In this document: piece after piece, positions 1-8,375 of the stretch | Layout: every line of letters begins with the position of its first letter | Numbering within the stretch: the stretch's first letter is position 1 | Origin: CALMEC01 sp964434425 | Lineage (GTDB): Bacteria > Actinomycetota > Thermoleophilia > Miltoncostaeales > Miltoncostaeaceae | Direction: 5' to 3' | Assembly (NCBI GenBank): GCA_964434425.1 | Contig: CAYSVH010000007.1 | Coordinates: 62,001-126,000, forward strand | DNA: 64,000 nucleotides | Notes under the pieces: model-generated | Database searches by the model: none | What the model was told of the DNA's origin: nothing | The model's input: only the letters and a program-made list of their open reading frames with translations | Position numbers and translations under genes: made by a program

Positions 1-1031
1 ACGCCCTCGCGCTCGAGTACGGCGCAGACGTCGTCGTAGTCGACGCCCGCCGCGGCGAGGGCGGCGAAGAGGGCACGTGCCGCGTCCACGCCCTGGGTGA
101 CCGTGCCGGGCGTCGGGTCGCCGTGGCCCTGGAACGCCTCGATGGTCTCGTCCGGAAGGGTGTTGACCGTGTCGGGCCCGATGAGCGTGTCGACGTACAG
201 CGTGTCCGGATAGGCCGGGTTCTTCGTCGAGGTCGACGCCCAGAGGCAGCGCTGCGGACGGGCTCCGCGCGCCGCGAGGCCGTCCCAGCGCGCTCCGCTG
301 AAGATCTCGCCGTAGGCGGCGTAGGCGAGCCGCGCGTTCGCGACCGCCAGCTTCCCCTTCAGCTCGTCGTGGCCGCCGATCGCGTCGAGGCGCGCGTCCG
401 CCTCGGTGTCGACGCGCGAGACAAAGAAGCTGGCGACGCTGTGGACCGTGGAGGGATCGCCGCCGTCGTCCACGAACCGCTCCAGGCCGCGGATGTACGC
501 ATCGGCCACCGCGCGGTACCGGTCGAGCGAGAAGATCAGGGTCACGTTGATCGACTTGCCGCGGGCGATCATCTCCTCGATCGCGAGGAGGCCGGGTTCG
601 GTGGCCGGGATCTTCACGAGGAGGTTGGGTCGGTCGATCGTGTCGTGCAGGCGTACCGCCTCGGTTATGGTCCCCGATGTGTCGAAGGCGAGACGCGGGT
701 CGACCTCGATCGAGACGTAGCCGTCGCCGCCGTTCGTGCGCTCCCAGACGGGCAGCAGCACGTCGCAGGCGTCGCTCACGTCACGCGACGCGAGGGCCAC
801 GAAGATCTCGACCGGATCGGCGGTGTCGCGTCGGACCTCACGTAGCTGCGCGTCGTATGCGTTGCCGGTGGCGAGGGCCTTCTGGAAGATGGTGGGGTTC
901 GTGGTGATGCCGACGACCGCGTCGTCGCGGATCCGTGCGGCCAGCTCACCCGAGGCGATCAGGGTGCGCGAGAGGTTGTCCATCCAGACGCTCTGTCCCA
1001 TCTCCGACAGGCGTGCGAGGGGCGATGACAT
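1..1031 (-). CDS. tal: Transaldolase (partial, 3' end outside window)
   Basis: Non-oxidative pentose phosphate pathway enzyme that moves a dihydroxyacetone unit between sugar phosphates through a lysine Schiff base. The reverse-strand translation from the ATG at 1031 begins MSSPLARLSEMGQSVWMDN and continues with GITTNPTIFQKA, NLLVKIPATEPG (catalytic Lys in the VKIPAT motif) and INVTLIFSLDRY. These are the signature blocks of the long actinobacterial/cyanobacterial transaldolase. A later CLWASTSTKNPAYPDTLYV block fits the same family. The stop codon lies beyond position 1, so roughly the last 25-35 residues are missing. The gene is divergent from ilvA. Recognition is secure from motifs; only the C-terminus is unseen. 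Confidence 0.95.
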   Translation of the reverse strand, partial: MSSPLARLSEMGQSVWMDNLSRTLIASGELAARIRDDAVVGITTNPTIFQKALATGNAYDAQLREVRRDTADPVEIFVALASRDVSDACDVLLPVWERTNGGDGYVSIEVDPRLAFDTSGTITEAVRLHDTIDRPNLLVKIPATEPGLLAIEEMIARGKSINVTLIFSLDRYRAVADAYIRGLERFVDDGGDPSTVHSVASFFVSRVDTEADARLDAIGGHDELKGKLAVANARLAYAAYGEIFSGARWDGLAARGARPQRCLWASTSTKNPAYPDTLYVDTLIGPDTVNTLPDETIEAFQGHGDPTPGTVTQGVDAARALFAALAAAGVDYDDVCAVLEREG

Positions 1032-1164
1032 GCGTGTCCTTCGTGGTCGTCGACGATGTGCGCGACACGTTAGCCGCTCGCGGGCGTCGACGACCATAGG
1101 TGAGGCCGCTCCGCTCGGTCTCGTCGGCAGAGCGGCCATCGGCGCGCGCTACTGTTCGCATCCG

Positions 1165-1197
1165 ATGCCCCACTTTGCACCCATGGCCCGCTCGTGA
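1165..1197 (+). other. Possible 10-codon leader ORF ahead of ilvA
   Basis: A TACTGT box at 1150-1155 lies 9 nt before an ATG at 1165. This ATG opens a 10-codon frame (MPHFAPMARS) whose TGA overlaps the GTG start of ilvA as GTGA. The layout suggests a leaderless mini-ORF translationally coupled to ilvA. There are no Ile, Leu or Val codons, so classical attenuation is not indicated. A frame this short can occur by chance. Confidence 0.3.
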
Positions 1198-2450
1198 TCC
1201 ACGCCGTCGACGTCGAGCACGCCGCGGAGCGTCTCGCGGGCGTCACACGTCTGACCCCGCTCGAACGCAACGCCCGTCTCTCCGGGCACACGGGCGCCGA
1301 GGTGTACCTGAAGCGGGAGGACCTCCAGCCCGTGCGCTCGTACAAGATGCGCGGCGCCTACAACCTCATGGCGTCGCTCACGCCCGAGGAACGGCGCGTC
1401 GGGGTGGTGTGCGCCAGCGCGGGCAATCACGCGCAGGGCGTGGCCTTCGCGTGTCGCGAACTCTCGATCCGGGCGCAGATCTTCGTGCCGGCCACCACAC
1501 CACGTCAGAAGCGCGATCGCATCATGGCGATCGGGGGTGAACGGGTCGATCTGATCGTCGGCGGTGGCTCCTACGACGAGGCGGCCGCGGCGGCCGGTGA
1601 CGCCGCGGCGGCGAGTGGTGCCGTGAAGGTGCACGCCTTCGACGACGAGCGCGTCATGGCGGGGCAGGGGACCGTGGCGCGCGAGATCGTGACCGAGCTG
1701 GGTGAGCCGCCCGACATGATCGTCGTGCCCATCGGCGGCGGCGGCCTGATCGCCGGATGCGTCGCCTGGCTGTCGGAGTATGCACCCGAGACCACCGTGG
1801 TGGGGGTGGAGCCCGCCGGTGCCGCGGCGATGGCCGCCGCTCTGGAGGCCGGTGGGCCGGTCACACTGACGTCGATGGAGACCTTCGTCGACGGTGCGGC
1901 CGTGCGCCGGATCGGGGACCAGCCGTTCGCGGTGGTCGCCGCGCATCGGCCCCGGATGGTCACCGTGCCCGAGGGGCGGGTGTGCAGCGAGATGCTCGCG
2001 CTCTACCAGGTGGACGGCATCATCGCCGAGCCCGCCGGAGCGCTCGCGCCCGCCGTGTTCATGTCACCCGGACATGGCGGTGTCGTGCACGTCGAACCGG
2101 GCAAGCGGGTGGTGGCCATCGTCTCGGGCGGCAACAACGACGTGTCGCGCTACTCGGAGATCGTCGAGCGGTCGCTCGTGTTCGAGGGGCGCAAGCACTA
2201 CTTCCTGGTCAACTTCCCCCAGGAGCCGGGTGCGCTGCGCCGGTTCCTGGACGGGGTCCTGGGTCCGCACGACGACATCACCCTCTTCGAGTACGTGAAG
2301 CGCAACAACCGCGAGACCGGCCCGGCGCTGGTCGGCATCGAGCTGCGCCACCGGGACGACCTGGCCGCGCTCCAGGAGCGCATCGAGCACAGCCGCCTCC
2401 AGGTCGACCGGGTCGACCCGGAGAGCATGCTGCACCGCTACCTGCTGTAG
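1194..2450 (+). CDS. ilvA: Threonine dehydratase (PLP, with C-terminal ACT-like domain)
   Basis: Deaminates threonine to 2-oxobutanoate, the entry step of isoleucine synthesis. The fold type II PLP core covers residues 1-320: the Schiff-base Lys is K51 in SYKMRGAYN, the serine/asparagine loop is CASAGNHAQG (73-82) and the phosphate-binding loop is GGGGL (181-185). Residues 330-418 form the single ACT-like regulatory domain of the short IlvA form. At 418 aa the length is normal for that form. The GTG start lacks a Shine-Dalgarno sequence and overlaps the stop of a possible mini-ORF. The cytoplasmic enzyme shares the threonine branch with hom and thrB further along this window. Confidence 0.95.
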   Translation: MIHAVDVEHAAERLAGVTRLTPLERNARLSGHTGAEVYLKREDLQPVRSYKMRGAYNLMASLTPEERRVGVVCASAGNHAQGVAFACRELSIRAQIFVPATTPRQKRDRIMAIGGERVDLIVGGGSYDEAAAAAGDAAAASGAVKVHAFDDERVMAGQGTVAREIVTELGEPPDMIVVPIGGGGLIAGCVAWLSEYAPETTVVGVEPAGAAAMAAALEAGGPVTLTSMETFVDGAAVRRIGDQPFAVVAAHRPRMVTVPEGRVCSEMLALYQVDGIIAEPAGALAPAVFMSPGHGGVVHVEPGKRVVAIVSGGNNDVSRYSEIVERSLVFEGRKHYFLVNFPQEPGALRRFLDGVLGPHDDITLFEYVKRNNRETGPALVGIELRHRDDLAALQERIEHSRLQVDRVDPESMLHRYLL

Positions 2451-2453
2451 AAG

Positions 2454-2982
2454 TCAAGGGCGGGTGGACGTCACCCGTGCCTCGTGGATCACGTTGCCCG
2501 CCGTGTCGTAGGCGATGAACACCGGCGGAGTGCCATGTCCGTGGCGCTGACGCTGTCCGGTGTGACGACGGAAAACCATGCTTCCCGCACGTTCCCCTCG
2601 ATCACATGTCCGGATACCGGCCGCACATCGATCTGCCCGACCGTCGGATGGACACGTCCCACCGAGATGATCGTGCTCGAACGTCCGCTCTTCTCCGTGC
2701 TCGTCGTGCGGCCGTGCCAGCATGGGTTCGCGAGCGGGTCTCCCAGTCCCATCGCATTCCAGCCGGGTATCTCGCCGGCGGGCGTCCTCGCCTCCCGGCG
2801 CAAGCGCTCGCGGTTGCGGTAGTCGGCGAGGAACACGTCGTTCAGCACGGCGTCCGCCTCGTTGGAGCCGAGCCTCCGCACGACGGAGCGGTGGAGGGCG
2901 TCGTGATGGCGGACGACGAAGCGCTCGAAGGTCTTCTCGTCCTGGTCGCATCGCCCAGGAGCTGTGCATCGGTTCGGGGCAT
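2454..2982 (-). pseudogene. Frameshifted relic resembling an ECF sigma-factor gene
   Basis: Coherent protein is spread over three frames. From the ATG at 2982 one frame gives MPRTDAQLLGDAT. After about 16 codons a second frame continues with DEKTFERFVVRHHDALHRSV and VRRLGSNEADAVLNDVFLADYRNRERL. This resembles sigma region 2 of extracytoplasmic-function factors (acidic start, F-E-R-F, RHH, RRLG). Near 2535 a third frame supplies a plausible C-terminus, PPVFIAYDTAGNVIHEARV. The middle section does not look like regions 3-4, so material may also be missing. At least two frameshifts are needed, so it is read as decayed. Sequencing error is an alternative, but two events in 500 nt make it less likely. 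It is convergent with ilvA, separated by 3 nt. Confidence 0.5.
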
Positions 2983-3112
2983 CTCATCCGCTCTCCGCCA
3001 TCCGCCGACCATGGGGCGCACCCGCGAGGCGGAGGTGCACCGGCGGCCGCACGCGATGGGCCCGGCGTTCGATCCTCACCCGGGTCATCACGGAGGCGGG
3101 ACGCGGAGTGCC

Positions 3113-3118
3113 TACAAT
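3113..3118 (+). promoter_or_regulatory. -10 box (TACAAT) for the HEIVH protein gene
   Basis: TACAAT lies 7 nt before the ATG at 3126, so the transcript would be leaderless or nearly so. No convincing -35 element is seen at the 16-18 nt spacing. Confidence 0.5.
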
Positions 3119-3125
3119 CACCGCC

Positions 3126-4373
3126 ATGTCTCATGACGAGTCCGAACACCTGCGCCCGGAACCTGACGCCGCACCCGCGGCGGCACAACCGCCGTCCACA
3201 GAGGGACGTCCGCTCGGGACACTGCTTCCGCTCCTTCTGGCGGCCGTCCTGGCCGTCGTCCTCGGGTTCGGCGTCTCGTGGCTGGGGAGCGGGGACACGA
3301 CCGCCACGACCGGTGCGACGGGAACCGCGGATCGGGCCGCGGGCGAGCCCGACGCCACTCGGATCCCCCGGCTGCAGGCGGCGGCGGAGGAGCTCACGGG
3401 CACCACGCTTCCCGGTCCGGTCTCGGTGTCCCGGCTCGACGCGAACGAGCTGAAGGAGCTCGTCGGGCGGCTCATGGACGAGGACCCGGACCCGATGCTC
3501 AGCACCGGATACAACGACCTCTTCCACCTGATGGGGGTGCTTGCGCCCGGTGCCAATCTGGAGACGATCATCCGGGACGGGCTGGTCGACCAGGCGGCCG
3601 GGCTCTACGATCCCAAGACGGACCGCCTGTACCTGGTGCAACGCGCGGGAGCCGACGTCACCGATTCGATCGTCGTGCACGAGATCGTCCATGCGATCCA
3701 GGATGTGAAGTACCCGCTCGAATCGCTCATGAAGAGCAGGACCGGCGACCAGGACGGCACGTCCGCCATCCAGGCCGTCATCGAGGGTGAGGCCACCGAG
3801 GTCCAGGTGCGCTATCTGCTGGATCAGGGGGCGGCCGGCATCCTCGGCGAGCTCTCGGGGTCACTCAACCAGCTGAGCGGCACGCAGTTCAACCTGCCGC
3901 CGTATCTCCAGCGGAGCCTCGAGTTCCCCTACACGCAGGGACAGTCGTTCATCGAAGCCCTGCGTGCGGATGGCGGACAGGCCGCCGTCGACCGCGCCTA
4001 CCGGAACCCTCCGCGCACGACGCTGGCCATCATGGAACCGCAGCGCTACATCGACGGCCAGGACGGCAGCGTCTCGCTCCCCGCCGCCGCTCCCCCGGCC
4101 CAGGGACAACGGGTGCTCACCGCGACGTTCGGTGCGTCCGAGGTGTGGGCGCTGACCGGTGACCATTCTCTGGCACTCACCTGGCGCGCGGGACGTGCCA
4201 CGGTCGACCGGTCCGGCGACGAGGGAACGCTCACTCTCACCATCGCCACATCGGATCCCGAGGGGTTGTCGACGGCCCTCGAGAAGGTGCTGCCCGACAC
4301 GACCGAGGTGACGATCGAGCGCAGCGTGGTGACCGCCGTCAACCGACAGAGGCTGGACACGCCCGGAGGCTGA
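3126..4373 (+). CDS. Membrane-anchored protein with HEIVH zinc-metallopeptidase-like motif
   Basis: 415 aa. A short proline-rich cytoplasmic N-terminus is followed by one transmembrane segment at about residues 32-53, then a large extracytoplasmic domain. The motif HEIVHAIQD (185-193) is an HExxH zinc site, and EGEATEVQ (220-227) offers a glutamate ligand about 31 residues later, as in gluzincin-type peptidases. The sequence therefore suggests a surface metallopeptidase or peptidase-like protein; substrate and activity are unknown. The C-terminal part (330-415) is beta-rich and may be a separate module. The start is fixed by the TACAAT box 7 nt upstream; in-frame sequence further upstream looks non-coding. 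It is flanked by a pseudogene and the CDF leader and shows no operon partner. Confidence 0.75.
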   Translation: MSHDESEHLRPEPDAAPAAAQPPSTEGRPLGTLLPLLLAAVLAVVLGFGVSWLGSGDTTATTGATGTADRAAGEPDATRIPRLQAAAEELTGTTLPGPVSVSRLDANELKELVGRLMDEDPDPMLSTGYNDLFHLMGVLAPGANLETIIRDGLVDQAAGLYDPKTDRLYLVQRAGADVTDSIVVHEIVHAIQDVKYPLESLMKSRTGDQDGTSAIQAVIEGEATEVQVRYLLDQGAAGILGELSGSLNQLSGTQFNLPPYLQRSLEFPYTQGQSFIEALRADGGQAAVDRAYRNPPRTTLAIMEPQRYIDGQDGSVSLPAAAPPAQGQRVLTATFGASEVWALTGDHSLALTWRAGRATVDRSGDEGTLTLTIATSDPEGLSTALEKVLPDTTEVTIERSVVTAVNRQRLDTPGG

Positions 4374-4500
4374 TCGGGGGCGGTTCCGCGCCGTCCGTGT
4401 GGCGTCTCGCATCGCGTCGGACGACGTGGACAGCGCGTGCGATGCGGGGCTTCATCCGGGTCTCGTCATGCGTAGCGGGGACCCGGACGGAACCACGGCC

Positions 4501-4506
4501 TACAAT
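4501..4506 (+). promoter_or_regulatory. -10 box (TACAAT) upstream of the CDF exporter
   Basis: TACAAT lies 6 nt before an ATG at 4513, which opens a 66-codon frame running into the exporter start. It is the same leaderless arrangement as at 3113. No clear -35 was found. Confidence 0.45.
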
Positions 4507-4512
4507 GGTGAC

Positions 4513-4713
4513 ATGCATGTGGAGGCCATCTGCGCGGGTATCTCGTCAGAGCGACGCTTTGTGCGAACGGCTGACCGTTGTGAACGGTTCGCATGTGGCC
4601 GCACCGTGCCGACCGTGTCCCGCGTCGATGCGATGGACACGACATCCGCTGCCGAGGCATATCCCGGTCGGGGGAGTCGCACCATGACGGCGTGGACGGG
4701 AGCCCCCTGCTGA
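4513..4713 (+). CDS. Possible small ORF / leader cistron ahead of the CDF exporter (66 aa)
   Basis: The frame opens 6 nt after a TACAAT box and its TGA overlaps the exporter ATG (TGATG), a classic coupling overlap. The product, starting MHVEAICAGISSERRF, has four Cys (including one near the C-terminus) and one His. That could suit metal sensing, but no family is recognised. Inside it, at 4562-4593, are overlapping inverted repeats. It could equally be the 5' leader of the exporter mRNA with a chance open frame. The 339-nt stretch 4374-4712 holds nothing else recognisable. Confidence 0.35.
   Translation: MHVEAICAGISSERRFVRTADRCERFACGRTVPTVSRVDAMDTTSAAEAYPGRGSRTMTAWTGAPC
4562..4593 (+). promoter_or_regulatory. 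Overlapping inverted repeats in the CDF leader
   Basis: TGCGAAC (4562-4568) pairs with GTTCGCA (4587-4593). Inside, AACGG (4566-4570) can pair with CCGTT (4575-4579), or ACCGTT (4574-4579) with AACGGT (4583-4588). These pairings exclude one another. GAACGG is also a direct repeat (4565 and 4582). It could be an operator dyad or an RNA switch; no known riboswitch consensus is matched. Confidence 0.4.
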
Positions 4714-5636
4714 TGGGGCACGACCACCATCACGGGCATGGAGGGGGCCATTCACACGCCCACACCATGACGACGAACCGCAGGCGGCTCGTCCTGTCGC
4801 TTCTCCTCATCGGCACGTTCATGGTCGTCGAGGTCGTGGTCGGGATCATCGCCGGGTCGGTGGCACTGATCGCGGACGCCGGTCACATGCTGACCGATGC
4901 CCTCGCCATCGCCCTCTCGCTCGTCGCCCTCCAGCTGGCCGCCCGTCCCGCCCGGGGGAGCATGACCTTCGGGCTGAAGCGCGTCGAGATCCTGTCGGCA
5001 CAGATCAACGGGCTGACGCTCTTCGTGCTCGCGGCGGTCATCGTCTACGAGTCGGTCCACCGGCTCATGAACCCCTCCGACGTGCTGGGCGGCTGGGTGC
5101 TCGTCACCGCCGCCATCGGTGCCGTGGTGAACGTGCTCGTCCTGTTCATCCTGTCGGGGGCGGATCGTCGCAGCCTCAACATCGAGGGCAGCTATCAGCA
5201 CGTCCTGATGGACCTGCTCGGCTCGGTGGCCGCCATCGCGGCGGGAGCCGTCGTGTTCCTCACCGGGTACAACCGGGCGGACGCCATCGCCGCGCTCCTC
5301 GTGGCCCTCCTCATGATCCGATCGGCATGGAGCCTCGTCTCGCAGAGCACCCGGGTACTCCTCGAAGCCGCGCCCATGGGAGTCGATCCGGAGGCCGTCG
5401 GCGAGGCCATGGTGGCGCACCCCGGTGTGGTGGGCGTGCACGATCTCCACGTCTGGGAGGTGACCTCGGGCTTCGGTGCGCTGTCGGCCCACGTCACCGT
5501 CGAACGCGACATCGACTGCCACACCGTGCGGCGCGGCCTGGAGTCGGTGCTGCGCGAACGCTTCGATCTGCGTCACACCACCCTGCAGGTGGATCACGAA
5601 CCTGTGCGCCTGCACCACGTCGGCGGAGGTCGGTGA
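4713..5636 (+). CDS. czcD: Cation diffusion facilitator (Zn/Co/Cd-type exporter)
   Basis: 307 aa inner-membrane antiporter that expels divalent metal, usually Zn2+, in exchange for protons. The His-rich N-terminus (ten His in the first 16 residues) is typical of CzcD/ZnT-type members. Six transmembrane segments are visible. The paired metal-site motifs are HMLTDALA in TM2 and HVLMDLLGS in TM5, giving the HxxxD/HxxxD tetrahedral site of zinc-selective CDFs. The cytoplasmic C-terminal domain ends with the usual histidines (HDLHVWEVTSGF, HTTLQVDHE). The ATG overlaps the upstream small ORF stop, so expression is probably coupled to that leader. No regulator gene lies next to it. The symbol is by family resemblance. 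Confidence 0.92.
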   Translation: MGHDHHHGHGGGHSHAHTMTTNRRRLVLSLLLIGTFMVVEVVVGIIAGSVALIADAGHMLTDALAIALSLVALQLAARPARGSMTFGLKRVEILSAQINGLTLFVLAAVIVYESVHRLMNPSDVLGGWVLVTAAIGAVVNVLVLFILSGADRRSLNIEGSYQHVLMDLLGSVAAIAAGAVVFLTGYNRADAIAALLVALLMIRSAWSLVSQSTRVLLEAAPMGVDPEAVGEAMVAHPGVVGVHDLHVWEVTSGFGALSAHVTVERDIDCHTVRRGLESVLRERFDLRHTTLQVDHEPVRLHHVGGGR

Positions 5637-5650
5637 CCGCGCCGTCCATG

Positions 5651-5656
5651 TAGCGT
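5651..5656 (+). promoter_or_regulatory. -10 box (TAGCGT) for hom
   Basis: TAGCGT stands 8 nt before the GTG at 5665, supporting a leaderless hom transcript starting near that codon. The -35 region is not recognisable. Confidence 0.4.
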
Positions 5657-5664
5657 TCCGCCTC

Positions 5665-6984
5665 GTGACTACTGATATGACCCCGATCCGCGTCGGCCTC
5701 CTGGGCATCGGGACCGTCGGCGGCGGAACGTTCGACGTGCTCTCCCGGAACCAGGCGGAGATCACCCGTCGCGTGGGACGACCCATCGTCATCTCGCGCG
5801 TCGCCGACCTGAACACCGAGCTGGCCGAGAGGATCGTCCAGGGACGGGCCGAGGTGACGGACGACGCCGTCTCCGTCGTCACCGACCCGGAGATCGACAT
5901 CGTCGTCGAGCTCATCGGCGGCTACGGCATCGCCAAGGACCTCACCCTGAGGGCGATCGAGAACCGCAAGCACGTGGTGACGGCCAACAAGGCCCTGCTG
6001 GCCGTGCACGGCAACGAGATCTTCACGGCCGCCCGGACCAACGACGTCACGGTGGCGTTCGAGGCCGCGGTCGGCGGCGGCATCCCGATCATCAAGGCCC
6101 TGCGCGAAGGGCTGGTGGCGAACCACATCGACTGGGTCGTCGGCATCATCAACGGCACGACCAACTTCATCCTCAGCGAGATGCGCTCGCGCGGCGTCGG
6201 TTTCGAGGAGGCTCTGGCGGACGCCCAGGAGAACGGCTACGCGGAGGCCGACCCCACGTTCGACGTCCAGGGCGTCGACGCGGGGCACAAGCTGGCGCTG
6301 ATGTGCTCGATGGCGTTCGGGGTGCCGGTGCGCTTCGATCAGGCGCACATCGAGGGCGTCGCGTCCGTTCAGCAGACGGACATCGGGTACGCCGAGGAAC
6401 TCGGCTACCGCGTCAAGCTGCTGGGCGTCACACGCCGGCGTGAGGCGGGCATCGAGCTTCGCGTGCACCCCGCGATGGTTCCCGAGACGGCGCTTCTGGC
6501 CAACGTCGAGGGTGTCATGAACGCCGTCGTCGTGAACGGCGACGCCGTGGGGCAGACGCTCCACTACGGTGCCGGAGCCGGATCGCATCCCACGGCCTCG
6601 GCGGTCATCGCCGACATCGTGGACGTGGCCCGCCTCATCACCGCGGACCCCGAGCACCGCGTCCCGCACCTGGCCTTCCAGCACGACCGCATGAGCGACA
6701 CGCCGATCCTCGACATCGAGGACACGGTCACCCGCTACTACCTGCGGCTCCGCGTCGCCGATCAGCCGGGCGTGCTGGCCGACGTCACCCGGATCCTGGC
6801 TGAGGTCGGCATCTCCATCGAGGCCGCGATCCAGCGTGAGTCGGGCGACGAGGCCGCCACGGTCGTGCTCATGACGCACGAGTCGCGCGAACGCGACGTG
6901 CGGACGGCGATCGAGCGGATCGAGGCGCTCGATTCGAGCCGCGGCCCGGTCGTGATGATCCGCGTCGAGAAGCTCGAGGACTGA
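5665..6984 (+). CDS. hom: Homoserine dehydrogenase
   Basis: Reduces aspartate semialdehyde to homoserine, the branch point to threonine and methionine. The 439-aa protein has an N-terminal Rossmann fold (GLLGIGTVGGG), the ANKALLA and EAAVGGGIPII blocks, and the catalytic region around EADPTFDVQGVDAGHKLAL with its conserved Lys. A C-terminal ACT domain (about 355-435) is expected to mediate threonine feedback. The GTG at 5665 is chosen because a TAGCGT box lies 8 nt upstream; an in-frame ATG four codons later (5677) is the alternative. lysA follows after 46 nt and thrB after that, so threonine and lysine synthesis are linked here; thrC is not in the window. Confidence 0.95.
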   Translation: MTTDMTPIRVGLLGIGTVGGGTFDVLSRNQAEITRRVGRPIVISRVADLNTELAERIVQGRAEVTDDAVSVVTDPEIDIVVELIGGYGIAKDLTLRAIENRKHVVTANKALLAVHGNEIFTAARTNDVTVAFEAAVGGGIPIIKALREGLVANHIDWVVGIINGTTNFILSEMRSRGVGFEEALADAQENGYAEADPTFDVQGVDAGHKLALMCSMAFGVPVRFDQAHIEGVASVQQTDIGYAEELGYRVKLLGVTRRREAGIELRVHPAMVPETALLANVEGVMNAVVVNGDAVGQTLHYGAGAGSHPTASAVIADIVDVARLITADPEHRVPHLAFQHDRMSDTPILDIEDTVTRYYLRLRVADQPGVLADVTRILAEVGISIEAAIQRESGDEAATVVLMTHESRERDVRTAIERIEALDSSRGPVVMIRVEKLED

Positions 6985-7030
6985 TGCCGGACCGCGTGGG
7001 AGCCACCATCCCGGTCGTCGGAGGGGACCG

Positions 7031-8341
7031 ATGAACGCGTTGCAGCGGGTGCTTCCTCCCTCGGCCGAGATCAGCCCGGAGGGACACGTCGCCATCGGCG
7101 GCTGCGACCTCGTGGCGCTCGCCGGCGACCACGGAACCCCGCTCGTGGTGTACGACGAGGGTCTCCTGCGTGAGACCCTGACCCGATGGATGTCGGTGTT
7201 CCGCGCGCACCGCCCGGACGTCGACGTCTTCTACGCGAGCAAGGCCTACTTCGGACTCGCGATGTTGCGGCTGGCCGTGGACGCAGGTTTCGGCGTCGAC
7301 GTGGCCAGCGGAGGCGAGCTCGCGGCCGCGCTGCGCGCCGGCTTCCCCGCCGAGCGCATCGAGCTCCACGGCAACAACAAGGACGCCGACGAGATCTCGG
7401 CCGCACTCGACGCCGGGGTGGGGCAGGTCATCGTCGACTCGCTCGACGAGATCGCCCTTCTCGATCGCCTGGCGCGTGAGCGCGGCGTCCGTCAGCGCAC
7501 CCTGGTGCGCGTCACGCCGGGCGTGAAGCCGTCGACCCATTCGTTCATCTCGACGGGACAGCTCGACTCCAAGTTCGGATTCGGAATCGAGGGCGGTGCC
7601 GCGGCCCAGGCGATCGCGGCCTGTCGCGCCGCCGAGGGCATCGATCTGGCCGGTGTGCACTGCCACATCGGATCCCAGATCTTCGAGCTGGCCAGCTACC
7701 CGGTGGCGGTCGGCGTCGTCGCCGACTTCGTGGCGGAGATGGGCGGCGACGACCTCACGACGCTGAACATGGGCGGTGGCCTCGGCGTCGCGTACACCGC
7801 GGAGGACGACCCTCCCTCCGTCGAGCACTTCGCCGATGTGCTCATGGAGGCCGTCGAACGGGAGTGGGCACGCATCGGCCGCCCGCACCCACGGGTGCAG
7901 GTCGAACCGGGCCGGAGCATCGTGGCGCGTGCGGGGGTGACCCTCTACCGGGTGGGGACGGTGAAGCGCGTCCCCGGCATCCGTACGTACGTCGCCGTGG
8001 ACGGCGGGATGAGCGACCTGCTGCGCCCCATGCTCTACGGATCGGTCTACGAGCCGCTGCTCGCGAACCGCCCCGATGAGGAGCGCTCGGGGACGGTCCG
8101 CGTCGTGGGGAAGCACTGCGAGAGCGGTGACGTACTCGTGTCGGAGGCGAACCTGCCGGACGTGCGGGTCGGGGACCTGGTGTGCCTTCCCGCCACCGGT
8201 GCCTACGGCGTGTCGATGTCGTCCAACTACAACGGCGTGCGGCGACCGGAGGTCGTGTTCGTCCAGGACGGTCGTGCACGCGTGGTCACCCGTCGTGAGA
8301 CCCACGACGACATGTTCGCCCGCGAGGTGATCGAGGCGTGA
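7031..8341 (+). CDS. lysA: Diaminopimelate decarboxylase
   Basis: Last step of lysine synthesis: decarboxylates meso-diaminopimelate using PLP. The 436-aa fold-III enzyme has the PLP lysine K71 in YASKAYF, HCHIGSQ, the phosphate-binding GGGLGV, EPGRSIV, and the substrate Cys motif CESGDVL contributed across the dimer. The start is supported by GGAGGGG 5-11 nt upstream. It follows hom by 46 nt, probably in one operon. The use of meso-diaminopimelate agrees with the DNPR-type MurE encoded in this window. A dispersed repeat begins 35 nt after its stop. Confidence 0.96.
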   Translation: MNALQRVLPPSAEISPEGHVAIGGCDLVALAGDHGTPLVVYDEGLLRETLTRWMSVFRAHRPDVDVFYASKAYFGLAMLRLAVDAGFGVDVASGGELAAALRAGFPAERIELHGNNKDADEISAALDAGVGQVIVDSLDEIALLDRLARERGVRQRTLVRVTPGVKPSTHSFISTGQLDSKFGFGIEGGAAAQAIAACRAAEGIDLAGVHCHIGSQIFELASYPVAVGVVADFVAEMGGDDLTTLNMGGGLGVAYTAEDDPPSVEHFADVLMEAVEREWARIGRPHPRVQVEPGRSIVARAGVTLYRVGTVKRVPGIRTYVAVDGGMSDLLRPMLYGSVYEPLLANRPDEERSGTVRVVGKHCESGDVLVSEANLPDVRVGDLVCLPATGAYGVSMSSNYNGVRRPEVVFVQDGRARVVTRRETHDDMFAREVIEA

Positions 8342-8375
8342 TGAGCGCACGCAACCCATCGGAACCCACCACCCC

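Noticed and set aside
2461..2477. Terminator between ilvA and the pseudogene
   Set aside because: CGGGTG-GACGT-CACCCG is a 6-bp dyad, too weak and too common in such GC-rich DNA to call with confidence.
4620..4712. yybP-ykoY (Mn) riboswitch before the CDF gene
   Set aside because: A GGGGAG string and a G5/C5 pairing caught the eye, but the conserved loop sequences and arrangement are missing.
5494..7095. 533-residue minus-strand frame opposite hom
   Set aside because: Shadow frame; hom is unambiguous and no start signals are present.
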